Below are positions 42,444-51,123 of a stretch of 64,000 nt of DNA, piece by piece; the first letter of the stretch is position 1, and every line of letters begins with the position of its first letter. The stretch lies in contig NZ_CP031455.1 in assembly GCF_003391135.1 (NCBI RefSeq), forward strand, positions 5,936,001 to 6,000,000, read 5' to 3'. Origin of the DNA: Streptoverticillium olivoreticuli subsp. olivoreticuli. Lineage in GTDB: Bacteria > Actinomycetota > Actinomycetes > Streptomycetales > Streptomycetaceae. The notes below the pieces were generated by a model that worked only from the letters and a program-made list of their open reading frames with translations, was not told the DNA's origin and did no database searches. Made by a program: the position numbers and the translations under genes.

Positions 42444-44008
42444 TTTCCGCTCTCCTCCGCCCGGTCCCGGCCCTGCTCGTCCGTGAGCAGGGAGGTGCCG
42501 CCGGCCTCCGCCGGGTCCTCGCCCAGGGGGAGGGTCAGGGTGAAGACCGCGCCGCCTTCGGGGGAGTTGGCGGCGGTGATCCCGCCGCCGTGGATGTGGG
42601 CGTTCTCCAGGGCGATCGACAGGCCGAGGCCGCTGCCCTCGGAGCGCGGCCGGGACGCGCTCGCCTTGTAGAAGCGGTCGAAGACGTGCGGCAGGACGTC
42701 CTCGGGGATGCCGGGGCCGTGGTCGCGCACGTCGATCCGCAGCGAGCCCTCCTCCGTCCGCACCGACACCCGGACCGGCGACCCGCCGTGCTTGAGGGCG
42801 TTGCCGATGAGGTTGGCGAGGATGACGTCGAGCCTGCGGGGGTCGAGCCGGGCCATCATGCCGCGCTCGGCGTCCAGCTCGACGGCGTCCAGCCAGGCGC
42901 GGGCGTCGATGCAGGCGGTGACCTGGTCGGCGACGTCCACGTCGTCCAGGACCAGCCGGGCCGTGCCCGCGTCGAAGCGGGTGACCTCCATCAGGTTCTC
43001 CACCAGGTCGTTCAGCCGGCGGGTCTCGCTCACCACCAGCTGCACCGCGGGCGCGATCATGGGGTCGAGGTTGTCCGCCTCGTCCTCCAGCACCTCCGTC
43101 ACCGCGGTGATCGCCGTGAGCGGGGTCCGCAGCTCGTGCGACATGTCGGCGACGAAGCGGCGGCTGGACGCCTCCCGGGCGCTGAGCTCCTCGACCCGCT
43201 TCTGGAGCGACTCCGCGGTCCTGTTGAACGTGCGCGACAGATCGGCCAGCTCGTCCGTGCCCGACACCTGGAGCCGCGTGTCCAGCTTCCCCTCGCCGAG
43301 CCGCCGGGCCGCGTCGCCGAGCCGCTGCACGGGCCGCAGCACCGTGGACGCCGCGGCCTGGGCGAGCAGGGCGGAGCCGATCAGCGCGAGGCCGGTGGCG
43401 ATGCCGAGCGACCAGGCCAGCGAGTTCAGGTCCTGGCGCTCGTTCTCCAGGGACTTCAGCAGATAGCCGGTGGGGCCGCCGCCGATCACCTTGGCGCCGC
43501 CGATCAGATACGGCTTGCCGCCGAGCGTGATCCGCTGCCAGTACAGGTGGTACGCGTAGCGGTTGGAGTCGTCGATCCGGCGCTCGCGGTCCACCGCCGC
43601 CCGCAGCGACTCCGGCACGACCTTCGGCGTGAACAGATCGGGCTTGGAGGGCGCGACGCAGTCGCCGCCACCGGACTTGCCGATCAGCAGCACCTCGTAC
43701 TTCTGCGAGGTCGCCGCCATCCGGTCCGCGGCCGCCTGGAGCTCCTGGCAGGTCGGCGCCAGCGGCAGCGAACCGGTGTTGTCCTGCAAGGACTTGCGGA
43801 AGTCGTCGAGCGCGGCGTCCTGGGTACGGGTGAGGACCGCGTCGCGGTTGAGCCAATAGGCGATGGCGGACGCGGAGACGGCGGCGGCCAGCGCCACCAG
43901 CGCGAAGACCAGCATCAGCCGCAGCCGCAGGCTGATCCACCGCATGCTCAGCTTCAGCGCGTTCCTGGCCGGACGCCGATCCCGTTCCCGGCCGGGCTCT
44001 TCTGTCAC
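42440..44008 (-). CDS. afsQ2: AfsQ2 sensor histidine kinase
   Basis: A 522-residue kinase. It has two membrane helices (about 29-50 and 187-210) around an extracellular sensor domain, then HAMP (~212-264), the H-box DMSHELRTPLTAI, N-box LIGNALKHGGSPV and G-boxes DHGPGIP and GSGLGLSIALEN. Its place and sequence match AfsQ2 of Streptomyces, which with AfsQ1 responds to nitrogen conditions (glutamate) and controls antibiotic production. GTG 44008 is chosen because the fold begins there. Length agrees with known AfsQ2. Confidence 0.93.
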   Translation of the reverse strand: MTEEPGRERDRRPARNALKLSMRWISLRLRLMLVFALVALAAAVSASAIAYWLNRDAVLTRTQDAALDDFRKSLQDNTGSLPLAPTCQELQAAADRMAATSQKYEVLLIGKSGGGDCVAPSKPDLFTPKVVPESLRAAVDRERRIDDSNRYAYHLYWQRITLGGKPYLIGGAKVIGGGPTGYLLKSLENERQDLNSLAWSLGIATGLALIGSALLAQAAASTVLRPVQRLGDAARRLGEGKLDTRLQVSGTDELADLSRTFNRTAESLQKRVEELSAREASSRRFVADMSHELRTPLTAITAVTEVLEDEADNLDPMIAPAVQLVVSETRRLNDLVENLMEVTRFDAGTARLVLDDVDVADQVTACIDARAWLDAVELDAERGMMARLDPRRLDVILANLIGNALKHGGSPVRVSVRTEEGSLRIDVRDHGPGIPEDVLPHVFDRFYKASASRPRSEGSGLGLSIALENAHIHGGGITAANSPEGGAVFTLTLPLGEDPAEAGGTSLLTDEQGRDRAEESGK

Positions 44009-44045
44009 GGTGTGCTCTCTGTGCTGTTGCGGCGGGCCGGGGCGA

Positions 44046-44732
44046 TCACTGCGGGGTGTCCAGGCGGTAACCGACGCCACGGACCGTACGGATCAGGGTC
44101 GGCGACGACGGGACGTCCTCGACCTTGGCGCGCAGCCGCTGCACACAGGCGTCCACCAGCCGCGAGTCGCCCAGATAGTCGTGCTCCCACACCAGGCGCA
44201 GCAGCTGCTGCCGCGACAGCGCCTGCCCCGGCCTGCGGCTGAGCTCCAGCAGCAGCCGCAGCTCGGTCGGGGTCAGCTGGAGGTCCTCGCCGTTCTTGGT
44301 GACCGTCATGGCGGCCCGGTCGATGACCAGGGAACCGAACGACGCGGAGTCGTTCGACTCCCGCTCGCCGCGGCGCAGCACCGCGCGGATCCGGGCGTCG
44401 AGCACCCGGCCCTGCACGGGCTTGACCACATAGTCGTCCGCGCCGGACTCCAGCCCGACCACGACGTCGATGTCGTCGTTGCGCGCGGTCAGCAGGATGA
44501 TCGGCAGCTGGTCGGTGCGACGGATCCGCCGGCACACCTCGAAACCGTCGATACCGGGCAGCATGACGTCCAGCACGATCAGGTCCGGCCGCTGCTCGCG
44601 CAGCAGTTTCAGGCCGTCCTCACCCGTCGCCGCGGTCACCACACGGTGGCCCTGGCGGGACAGGGAGAACTCAAGAGCCGTGCGGATGGCGTCGTCGTCC
44701 TCGATCAGCAACAGGAAAGGCACGGTGGTCAT
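44046..44732 (-). CDS. afsQ1: AfsQ1 response regulator (OmpR type)
   Basis: A 228-residue regulator. The receiver domain has acidic D12-D14, the phospho-acceptor Asp55 in LIVLDVMLPGIDGFEV and Lys in VVKPV. The winged-helix DNA-binding domain (~130-225) has LQLTPTELRLLLELSRRPG and RTVRGVGYRLDTP. Nearly identical to AfsQ1 as I recall it; it binds GTnAC-n6-GTnAC sites and activates sigQ and antibiotic regulators. The afsQ2 and lipoprotein genes follow in the same operon. Confidence 0.95.
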   Translation of the reverse strand: MTTVPFLLLIEDDDAIRTALEFSLSRQGHRVVTAATGEDGLKLLREQRPDLIVLDVMLPGIDGFEVCRRIRRTDQLPIILLTARNDDIDVVVGLESGADDYVVKPVQGRVLDARIRAVLRRGERESNDSASFGSLVIDRAAMTVTKNGEDLQLTPTELRLLLELSRRPGQALSRQQLLRLVWEHDYLGDSRLVDACVQRLRAKVEDVPSSPTLIRTVRGVGYRLDTPQ

Positions 44733-44791
44733 TCTGGCCTACGACTGGCCGGTAGTTCGACCGAAGCCGCCGCGCATGCGGCCCGCAGCCT

Positions 44792-44807
44792 GTTGCAGGG
44801 CTGTGAC
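44792..44807. promoter_or_regulatory. Putative AfsQ1 box upstream of sigQ
   Basis: GTTGC-AGGGCT-GTGAC matches the AfsQ1 pattern GTnAC-n6-GTnAC with one mismatch. It sits in the afsQ1-sigQ spacer, as in S. coelicolor where AfsQ1 activates sigQ. Confidence 0.6.
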
Positions 44808-44918
44808 AGTCGGCGGACAACGCGATGAAACTGGCCCGCCAGGCTTGGGGACATCGGGCAGCAGGGCGGCCCGGGAACGCAAACGGACCGAGCTGGCTCC
44901 ACCGACGGGGGGCGCGAG

Positions 44919-45665
44919 ATGAACACACTGCACAGCACCACGACCAGCGCAGTCATTCGCACGCGCCTGCACGACGCCGGGCGGGGCCCGGAGAAGTCCG
45001 GTGCCGTGGGCGGGCGGGGGTGCGCCCGCGGCACCGGACGTGTACGGCCGCCGTACATGGTGGCGATCGACGCGGTCACGTACGGGGAGGCCACGGGGGC
45101 CTCGGGGGAGGGCAAGGGCGCGTCCCGGACGAAGCAGGCGGACGCCGAAGCGGCGTTCACCGCCTATGTCCAGGAGCGCCGGGCCTCCCTGTACGCGACC
45201 GCCTACCACCTGACCGGTGACCGGCACGAGGCGGAGGACCTGCTCCAGAGCGCGCTGTTCTCCACGTACCGCGCCTGGGACCGGATCACCGACAAGGCGG
45301 CCGTCGGCGGTTACCTCCGCCGCACGATGACCAATCTGCACATCAGCGCCTGGCGTCGGCGCAAGCTGAACGAGTACCCGACGGAGGAGCTGCCGGAGAC
45401 GGTCGGCGAGACCGACGCGATGCGTGGCACCGAACTGCGCGCCGTCCTCTGGCAGGCACTGGCCCGGCTGCCCGAACTCCAGCGCACGATGCTCGTCCTG
45501 CGCTACTACGAGGGCCGTACGGACCCGGAGATCGCGGAGATCCTCGACATCAGCGTCGGCACGGTCAAGAGCAGCATCTGGCGCTCCCTGCGCCGGCTGC
45601 GCGACGACGAGGTCATCGGCTCCGGCCGGGGCGTCGCGGAGTCCTTCGGCGAGCTGGTGGCCTGA
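44919..45665 (+). CDS. sigQ: SigQ, SigE-subfamily RNA polymerase sigma factor
   Basis: A 248-residue ECF sigma factor. Region 2 (AAFTAYVQERRASLYATAYHLTGDRHEAEDLLQSALFSTYRAWDRI, in parts ~76-125) and region 4 (LPELQRTMLVLRYYEGRTDPEIAEILDISVGTVKS, ~185-220) are clear. A ~75-residue Gly/Arg-rich N-terminal extension precedes them and is typical of SigQ. It is divergent from afsQ1, with an AfsQ1-type site between. In S. coelicolor SigQ opposes AfsQ1 action on antibiotic production. Confidence 0.92.
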   Translation: MNTLHSTTTSAVIRTRLHDAGRGPEKSGAVGGRGCARGTGRVRPPYMVAIDAVTYGEATGASGEGKGASRTKQADAEAAFTAYVQERRASLYATAYHLTGDRHEAEDLLQSALFSTYRAWDRITDKAAVGGYLRRTMTNLHISAWRRRKLNEYPTEELPETVGETDAMRGTELRAVLWQALARLPELQRTMLVLRYYEGRTDPEIAEILDISVGTVKSSIWRSLRRLRDDEVIGSGRGVAESFGELVA

Positions 45666-45736
45666 GGGGACCAGGAGAACCAAGGGGCCCCGGGGGGACG
45701 GGGAACGCTCGGGGGAGCGTATGGGGCCACGGGGGA

Positions 45737-45775
45737 GGAGCGGGCGGACAGCCGGGGGGTATGTCCGCCCGCTCC
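45737..45775 (+). terminator. Terminator between sigQ and the uridine-kinase-like gene
   Basis: A perfect 14-bp stem (GGAGCGGGCGGACA / TGTCCGCCCGCTCC) between convergent genes. Confidence 0.8.
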
Positions 45776-45800
45776 ACTGTTTTCCGGAGCGGGCACCGCG

Positions 45801-46457
45801 TCAGACGCGGACGCCCTCCCGGCGGCCCGCGGCCGCGGCGGCTATCCGGCCCATGGCGGTCTCCTTGCCGCAGGCGTACGCGCCGAGCGCCGTCTGGCGG
45901 GCCACGATGCCGCGTTCGGCGCGCATCAGCCGCAGGCCGCGGCGGATGAGATACGGCGCGGGCTTGCGGCCCTCCCGCAGGTCGCGCAGCAGCCGGCGGC
46001 GGAACGTCGTCGAGGGGCGGCCGCGCAGACACAGGGCGTCGGCGAGCACCCCCAGCTCACGGCAGCGGTCGATGATGTCGGCGGCGAAGATGCCCTCCGC
46101 TATGAACAGCGGGGTGCGGCCGATGTCCAGGGCGCTCGCACCGGTCCGCGAGCTGGTGGCGATGTCGTACACCGGCACGCTCGTACGGGACGTGCGGCAC
46201 AGCTCCTCTATCGCGCCCACGGCCGTGTCGGCGTCCCACGACAGGGGCGAGTCCCAGTCGGTGCCCGAGCCGTCCGCGAGCAGCGGGAGCGTCGGGTCGT
46301 GCCCCTCCTTGTAGAAGTCGTCGAGGTTGAGTACGGGCAGCCCGGTGCGGGCCGCGAGGGACGACTTTCCGGAACCGGACGGGCCGGTCAGCAGGATGAC
46401 GCGCGCGGGGGTCATATGGGGAGTCACGGGACACCAGTGTGAGGCATTGGGCCGCAT
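45801..46457 (-). CDS. Uridine-kinase-like P-loop protein
   Basis: A 218-residue protein (204 if the second ATG, at 46415, is used). Walker A is VILLTGPSGSGKSSLAARTG, followed by VLNLDDFYKEGHDPTLP, the nucleoside-binding acidic motif seen in uridine kinases. VYDIATSSRTG and LFIAEGIFAADII also match. The C-terminal Arg-rich region (TTFRRRLLRDLREGRK) is typical. It may phosphorylate uridine or cytidine, complementing salvage, but the family also holds other kinases. The GGGGGG stretch before 46457 is a weak ribosome site. Confidence 0.8.
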   Translation of the reverse strand: MRPNASHWCPVTPHMTPARVILLTGPSGSGKSSLAARTGLPVLNLDDFYKEGHDPTLPLLADGSGTDWDSPLSWDADTAVGAIEELCRTSRTSVPVYDIATSSRTGASALDIGRTPLFIAEGIFAADIIDRCRELGVLADALCLRGRPSTTFRRRLLRDLREGRKPAPYLIRRGLRLMRAERGIVARQTALGAYACGKETAMGRIAAAAAGRREGVRV

Positions 46458-46553
46458 GGGGGATCCCCCCGGGTCGGAGGGTGCGCGCAGTGTCACGATC
46501 CCGCTACGGTGCGTTGTCGTTCCATCCTGTACCTCACGACCCGGCAGGTGCCC

Positions 46554-46991
46554 ATGGCCTCGCACGCACGACACGCACGCTCTTCCCGCCCCTCCTCCTC
46601 GCGCGGTCTGGTGCGCGTCGGGCTGACCGTCTCGGCGGGTGCGGCCATCGTCGCGGGCGGCGCGGGAGCCGCGAACGCCGCGCCCATGGCGCCCAAGGCG
46701 GGCCCCCGGGCCGAGCTGGGGGTGACGTCCATCGACGCGGCCACGGCCGGTGCGGACACGGCGCTCGGCGCGTCCTCGGAGGGCGCGCTGCGGTCCCTGG
46801 AGGCGCTGAAGCTCAACCCGCTCGCGGGCACGGGCAGCGACCCGTTCGCCAACGCGGTGGGCACACAGGTCGCCGACTTCGAGCCGGTGAGCACGTCCTC
46901 CGTCACGGAGCCGCTGACGAACGGCGGCGCGCTCCGGGACCTGGCCCTGCTGGACCAGGCGGCGGGCCTGTTGCCGCCGTTGCCGATTTAG
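46554..46991 (+). CDS. Small secreted protein
   Basis: A 145-residue protein. The N-terminus is basic (ASHARHARSSRPSSSRG), then a hydrophobic core (LTVSAGAAIVAGGAGAANAAPM) gives a signal peptide with cleavage near residue 44. The mature part is Ala/Leu-rich (SIDAATAGADTALGAS) and ends DLALLDQAAGLLPPLPI. No motif is recognised. It resembles other short exported Streptomyces proteins of unknown role, including those at 40340 and 62788. Confidence 0.7.
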   Translation: MASHARHARSSRPSSSRGLVRVGLTVSAGAAIVAGGAGAANAAPMAPKAGPRAELGVTSIDAATAGADTALGASSEGALRSLEALKLNPLAGTGSDPFANAVGTQVADFEPVSTSSVTEPLTNGGALRDLALLDQAAGLLPPLPI

Positions 46992-47009
46992 GCAGGCGCC
47001 CGCAAAACT

Positions 47010-47059
47010 CCGGACGGGCTGGATTTTGGCTGAGCTCAGCCAAAATCCAGCCCGTCCGG
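47010..47059. repeat. Perfect 50-bp palindrome
   Basis: CCGGACGGGCTGGATTTTGG... reads the same on both strands for 50 bases, with GAGCTC at the centre. It lies between convergent genes and contains the GGACGGGCTG core of the repeat family. It can serve as a bidirectional terminator. Confidence 0.9.
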
Positions 47060-47069
47060 TCGTGGGGCG

Positions 47070-47954
47070 TCAGTAGGACGAGCCGCCCGCACCCAGCGAA
47101 CCCGTCGGGTGCCAGACCGTGCGCGTCTCCAGGAACGCCGTCATCCGGTCGGTGCCCGGCGTCGCGGCCCAGTCCACAGCCTGTGGACGGAGAACGCGCT
47201 TGAGGTTGTCCGCCGCCGCGATCTCCAGCTCCGTCGCGAGCGCGGCGTCCGCACCCGCCAGGTCGATCGCGTTGACGTCCTGGTGCGCGGCCAGCGACGG
47301 CGCGATCTCCGCCGTACGGCCCGACAGGACGTTGACGACACCGCCGGGGAGGTCGGACGTCGCCAGCACCTCGCCCAGGGACAGCGCGGGCAGCGGGGCC
47401 TTCTCGGAGGCCACGACCACGACCGTGTTGCCGGTGGCGATCGCGGGGGCGATCACCGAGACCAGGCCGAGGAACGACGACTCCTGCGGGGCCAGCACGG
47501 CGACGACGCCGGTCGGCTCGGTGGAGGAGACGTTGAAGTACGGGCCGGCGACCGGGTTGGTGGCGCCGGTGATCTGGCCGATCTTGTCGGTCCAGCCCGC
47601 GTACCAGACCCAGCGGTCGATCGCGGCGTCCACCTGGGCCGCGGCCTTCGCCTTGGACAGGCCCTCGGCGTCGGCGACCTCCGCCACGAACTGGTCGCGG
47701 CGGCCCTCCAGCATCTCGGCGACGCGGTAGAGGACCTGGCCGCGGTTGTACGCGGTCGCCCCCGACCAGCCGCCGACGGCCTTGCGGGCCGCGACGACCG
47801 CGTCACGGGCGTCCTTGCGGGAGGACTGCGGGGCGTTGGCGAGCCAGTTGCCCTTGGAGTCGGTCACCTCGTACACCCGTCCGCTCTCGGACCGGGGGAA
47901 CTTGCCCCCGACGAACAGCTTGTAGGTCTTGAAGACAGCCAGGCGATCAGACAT
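47070..47954 (-). CDS. Truncated aldehyde dehydrogenase family protein (no catalytic Cys)
   Basis: A 294-residue protein containing the NAD-binding part of an aldehyde dehydrogenase (YKLFVGGKFPRSESGRVYEV, VVAVLAPQESSFLGLVSVIAPAIATGN as two blocks). It then runs briefly into the middle region and ends. The catalytic Cys/Glu region (e.g. GQxCxAGSR) is missing. It overlaps the stop of the full-length ALDH gene upstream by 8 bp. It may be a structural partner of that enzyme, an arrangement I recall in other Streptomyces, rather than a broken gene. Confidence 0.8.
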   Translation of the reverse strand: MSDRLAVFKTYKLFVGGKFPRSESGRVYEVTDSKGNWLANAPQSSRKDARDAVVAARKAVGGWSGATAYNRGQVLYRVAEMLEGRRDQFVAEVADAEGLSKAKAAAQVDAAIDRWVWYAGWTDKIGQITGATNPVAGPYFNVSSTEPTGVVAVLAPQESSFLGLVSVIAPAIATGNTVVVVASEKAPLPALSLGEVLATSDLPGGVVNVLSGRTAEIAPSLAAHQDVNAIDLAGADAALATELEIAAADNLKRVLRPQAVDWAATPGTDRMTAFLETRTVWHPTGSLGAGGSSY

Positions 47955-49377
47955 CGAGGTAGGCCTCCAGACCGTGACGGCCGCCCTCGCGGCCGAAGCC
48001 CGACTCCTTGAAGCCGCCGAACGGCGAGGTCGGGTCGAACTTGTTGAACGTGTTGGCCCAGACGACACCCGCGCGCAGCTTGCCCGCGACGGCCAGCATC
48101 CGCGAGCCCTTCTCCGTCCAGATGCCGGCGGAGAGGCCGTACTGCGAGTTGTTCGCCTTGGCGACCGCCTCGGCCGGGGTGCGGAAGGACAGCACCGACA
48201 GCACCGGGCCGAAGATCTCCTCGCGGGCGATCCGGTGGGCCTGGGTGACGTTCGTGAACAGCGTCGGCGCGAACCAGTAACCCGCGGACGGCAGCTCGCA
48301 GGCCGGGGCCCAGCGCTCCGCGCCCTCCGCCTCGCCGCTGTCGGCCAGCTCGGTGATCCGGGCCAGCTGCTCGGCGGAGTTGATCGCGCCGATGTCGGTG
48401 TTCTTGTCCAGCGGGTCGCCCAGGCGCAGCGTCGACAGACGGCGCTTGAGGGAGTCCAGCAGCTCGTCCTGGATCGACTCCTGGACCAGCAGGCGGGAGC
48501 CCGCGCAGCAGACCTGGCCCTGGTTGAAGAAGATGCCCTGGACGATGCCCTCGACGGCCTGGTCGATGGGGGCGTCGTCGAAGACGATGTTGGCGCCCTT
48601 GCCGCCCAGCTCCAGCGTGAGCTTCTTGTCCGTCCCCGCGACCGTGCGGGCGATGGCCTTGCCGACCGCCGTGGAGCCGGTGAACGCGACCTTGTTCACG
48701 TCCTCGTGCGCCACCAGCGCGGCGCCCGTGGTGCCGTCGCCCGTGACGATGTTGACGACGCCCTTCGGCAGCCCGGCCTGGCGGCAGATGTCCGCGAAGA
48801 ACAGCGCCGACAGCGGGGTCGTCTCGGCCGGCTTCAGGACGACGGTGTTGCCCGTCGCCAGCGCCGGGGCGATCTTCCACGCCAGCATCAGCAGCGGGAA
48901 GTTCCACGGGATGACCTGGCCCGCGACGCCCAGCGGGCGGGGGTTCGCGCCGTAGCCCGCGTGGTCGAGCTTGTCGGCCCAGCCCGCGTAGTAGAAGAAG
49001 TGCGCGGCGACCAGCGGGAGGTCCGCGTCGCGGGTCTCCTTGATCGGCTTGCCGTTGTCCAGGGTCTCCAGGACGGCCAGCTCGCGCGAGCGCTCCTGGA
49101 TGATCCGCGCGATGCGGAAGAGGTACTTCGCGCGCTCCGAGCCGGGCAGCGCCGACCACTTCTCGAACGCCTTGCGGGCCGCCTTCACCGCGCGGTCCAC
49201 GTCCTCCGCGGAACCCTGCGCGACCTCGGACAGCACCTCCTCGGAGGAGGGGCTGACCGTCTTGAAGACCTTGCCGCCGGTCGCCTCGGTGAACTCGCCG
49301 TCGATGAACAGGCCGTAGGACGGGGCGATGTCGACGACCGCCCGCGACTCGAGGGCCGGTGCGTAAGTGAAAGACAT
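47947..49377 (-). CDS. Aldehyde dehydrogenase linked to deoC
   Basis: A 476-residue NAD(P)-dependent enzyme. It has YGLFIDGEFTEATGG, PWNFPLLMLAWKIAPALATGNTV (in part the NAD fold), the catalytic Glu in LELGGKGANIVF and the catalytic Cys in GQVCCAGSRLLVQ. The gene starts two bases after the deoC stop. DeoC releases acetaldehyde from deoxyribose 5-phosphate, so the obvious role is to oxidise that acetaldehyde to acetate or a CoA-ready form. The substrate is inferred from the operon. Confidence 0.92.
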   Translation of the reverse strand: MSFTYAPALESRAVVDIAPSYGLFIDGEFTEATGGKVFKTVSPSSEEVLSEVAQGSAEDVDRAVKAARKAFEKWSALPGSERAKYLFRIARIIQERSRELAVLETLDNGKPIKETRDADLPLVAAHFFYYAGWADKLDHAGYGANPRPLGVAGQVIPWNFPLLMLAWKIAPALATGNTVVLKPAETTPLSALFFADICRQAGLPKGVVNIVTGDGTTGAALVAHEDVNKVAFTGSTAVGKAIARTVAGTDKKLTLELGGKGANIVFDDAPIDQAVEGIVQGIFFNQGQVCCAGSRLLVQESIQDELLDSLKRRLSTLRLGDPLDKNTDIGAINSAEQLARITELADSGEAEGAERWAPACELPSAGYWFAPTLFTNVTQAHRIAREEIFGPVLSVLSFRTPAEAVAKANNSQYGLSAGIWTEKGSRMLAVAGKLRAGVVWANTFNKFDPTSPFGGFKESGFGREGGRHGLEAYLDV

Positions 49378-49379
49378 GA

Positions 49380-50369
49380 TCAGTCCACCGTGACGTAGTC
49401 GGGACCGGAGTAGCGCCCGGTGCTCAGCTTCTGCCGCTGCATCAGCAGGTCGTTCAGCAGGCTGGAGGCACCGAAGCGGAACCAGGTGTTGTCCAGCCAC
49501 TCCTCGCCCACGGTCTCGTTGACCAGGACCAGGAACTTGATCGCGTCCTTGGTGGTGCGGATGCCACCGGCCGGCTTCACGCCGACCTGGACGCCCGTCT
49601 GCGCCCGGAAGTCGCGCACGGCCTCCAGCATCAGCAGCGTGTTGGCCGGAGTCGCGTTGACCGCGACCTTGCCGGTCGAGGTCTTGATGAAGTCGGCGCC
49701 CGCGAGCATCCCGATCCAGGACGCGCGGCGGATGTTGTCGTACGTCGACAGCTCACCGGTCTCGAAGATGACCTTGAGGCGGGCCTTGTCGCCGCACTCC
49801 GCCCTGACCGTGCGGATCTCCTCGAAGACGTCCATGTACCGGCCGGCGAGGAACGCCCCGCGGTCGATGACCATGTCGATCTCGTCCGCCCCGGCGGCGA
49901 TGGCGTCCCGGGTGTCGGCCAGCTTCACCGGCAGCGCGGCGCGGCCGGCGGGGAACGCGGTGGCGACGGACGCGACCTTGACGTCCGTGCCCTTCAGGGC
50001 GGCCTTGGCGGTCGCCACCATGTCCGGATAGACGCAGACCGCGGCGGTCGTGGGCGTCGTACGGTCGGTCGGGTCGGGGTGGACGGCCTTGGCGGCGAGC
50101 GCCCGGACCTTGCCCGGGGTGTCTGCGCCTTCCAGCGTCGTCAGGTCGATCATCGAGATCGCGAGGTCGATGGCATAGGCCTTCGCCGTCGTCTTGATCG
50201 AGCGGGTGCCGAGCGAGGCGGCGCGGGCCTCCAGCCCGACCGCGTCGACGCCCGGGAGGCCGTGCAGGAAGCGGCGCAGCGTGCTGTCGGAGGCGGTCAC
50301 GTCCGCCAGGTCCTTCAGCCGCCCCGCGGCGTCGTTGCCGTGTGCGGGAACTGTGGTGGGCATGGTCAC
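49380..50369 (-). CDS. deoC: Deoxyribose-phosphate aldolase
   Basis: A 329-residue class I aldolase splitting 2-deoxyribose 5-phosphate into glyceraldehyde 3-phosphate and acetaldehyde. The Schiff-base Lys is in FIKTSTGK, the proton-relay Lys in GVKPAGGIRTTKDA, and VIFETGELSTYDNI and EIDMVIDRGAFLAG complete the barrel. The GTG at 50369 lies 6-7 bases after TATGCT, so the transcript is probably leaderless; ATG 50363 is the alternative. It is longer than E. coli DeoC (259 aa), which is usual in actinobacteria. Confidence 0.94.
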   Translation of the reverse strand: MTMPTTVPAHGNDAAGRLKDLADVTASDSTLRRFLHGLPGVDAVGLEARAASLGTRSIKTTAKAYAIDLAISMIDLTTLEGADTPGKVRALAAKAVHPDPTDRTTPTTAAVCVYPDMVATAKAALKGTDVKVASVATAFPAGRAALPVKLADTRDAIAAGADEIDMVIDRGAFLAGRYMDVFEEIRTVRAECGDKARLKVIFETGELSTYDNIRRASWIGMLAGADFIKTSTGKVAVNATPANTLLMLEAVRDFRAQTGVQVGVKPAGGIRTTKDAIKFLVLVNETVGEEWLDNTWFRFGASSLLNDLLMQRQKLSTGRYSGPDYVTVD

Positions 50370-50382
50370 CAGATGAGCATAT

Positions 50383-50394
50383 CTACGCGCGTAG
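50383..50394. promoter_or_regulatory. Nucleoside-regulon operator 4 (deoC)
   Basis: CTACGCGCGTAG is followed on the minus strand by A and then TATGCT (-10), 6-7 bases before the deoC GTG. Same geometry as the adenosine deaminase site. Confidence 0.72.
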
Positions 50395-50497
50395 CGCGTG
50401 TCACCCCCCTGTGCCGGATCCGGTGTCCGGCACCTTCCCTTGTGGTCTGCTGTCCTCCCGCCGCCCTCTCCCGGGACGGGTGGGGCACAATCGCCGC

Positions 50498-51091
50498 ATG
50501 ACGAGCCCGGACGACTCCTCCGCCCCGCAGACCCCTTACGCCGACCGGTGTTACCGCTCGCCCGCGGGGATCGCGAGCGGCGTGCTGCTGCTCCTCCTCG
50601 CCGCCTGGCTGGGCGGCGACGCCGTCTTCCGCGGCTCCGGCCGGACGCCGTGGCTGGCCCTCGCCGGCCTGCTGTGCGTCGTACCGCTGATCGTCGCCTT
50701 CACGCTGCGCCCCGCGGTGTGGGCGGGCGAGAAGCGGCTGCTGGTGCGGAACCCGTTCCGGACGATCACCGTGCCGTGGGGTTGCGTCGAGGATGTGCGG
50801 GCCGGGTACTCCAGCGAGCTCTACGCCGGGGGCGCGAAGTATCAGCTCTGGTCGATCCCGGTGTCGCTGCGCAAGCGGAAGGCTGCGGCGCGGCGGGGGT
50901 CGACTGGGGCCGAGGCCGGTGACGGTGCTGTGCGGGCGCCGGCGGATCAGGCGATCGAGGAGATCCGGGAGTTGGCGGCGCGCCATGCGTCCGATGATGG
51001 CGGCGGGGTGTTGGTGCGGTGGGCTTATGAGGTGTTGGTGCCGGTGGGGGTGGGGGTTGTGCTTTTGGTTGTGCTCGGGGTTATGGGCTGA
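50498..51091 (+). CDS. PH-domain-like membrane protein
   Basis: A 197-residue protein. Two N-terminal membrane helices (about 28-45 and 51-70) precede a bacterial PH-like domain (VWAGEKRLLVRNPFRTITVPWGCVEDVRAGYSS, ~72-110). A variable linker leads to a third helix at the C-terminus (VLVPVGVGVVLLVVLGVMG). The family is common in actinobacteria, with no established function. ATG 50498 follows GGGTGGGG. Confidence 0.72.
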   Translation: MTSPDDSSAPQTPYADRCYRSPAGIASGVLLLLLAAWLGGDAVFRGSGRTPWLALAGLLCVVPLIVAFTLRPAVWAGEKRLLVRNPFRTITVPWGCVEDVRAGYSSELYAGGAKYQLWSIPVSLRKRKAAARRGSTGAEAGDGAVRAPADQAIEEIRELAARHASDDGGGVLVRWAYEVLVPVGVGVVLLVVLGVMG

Positions 51092-51123
51092 GGGTTTTGG
51101 GCTGAGTTTTGGTCCGCTGCGGG

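Noticed and set aside
41838-43940. A 700-codon frame that could look like a fusion of sensor kinase and lipoprotein
   Set aside because: The first part is out of frame with the kinase and has no domain. The lipoprotein starts at GTG 42443 and overlaps the AfsQ2 stop.
47010-47059. A phage or integrase attachment site
   Set aside because: No tRNA, integrase or direct repeat is near. It fits a terminator/palindromic repeat.
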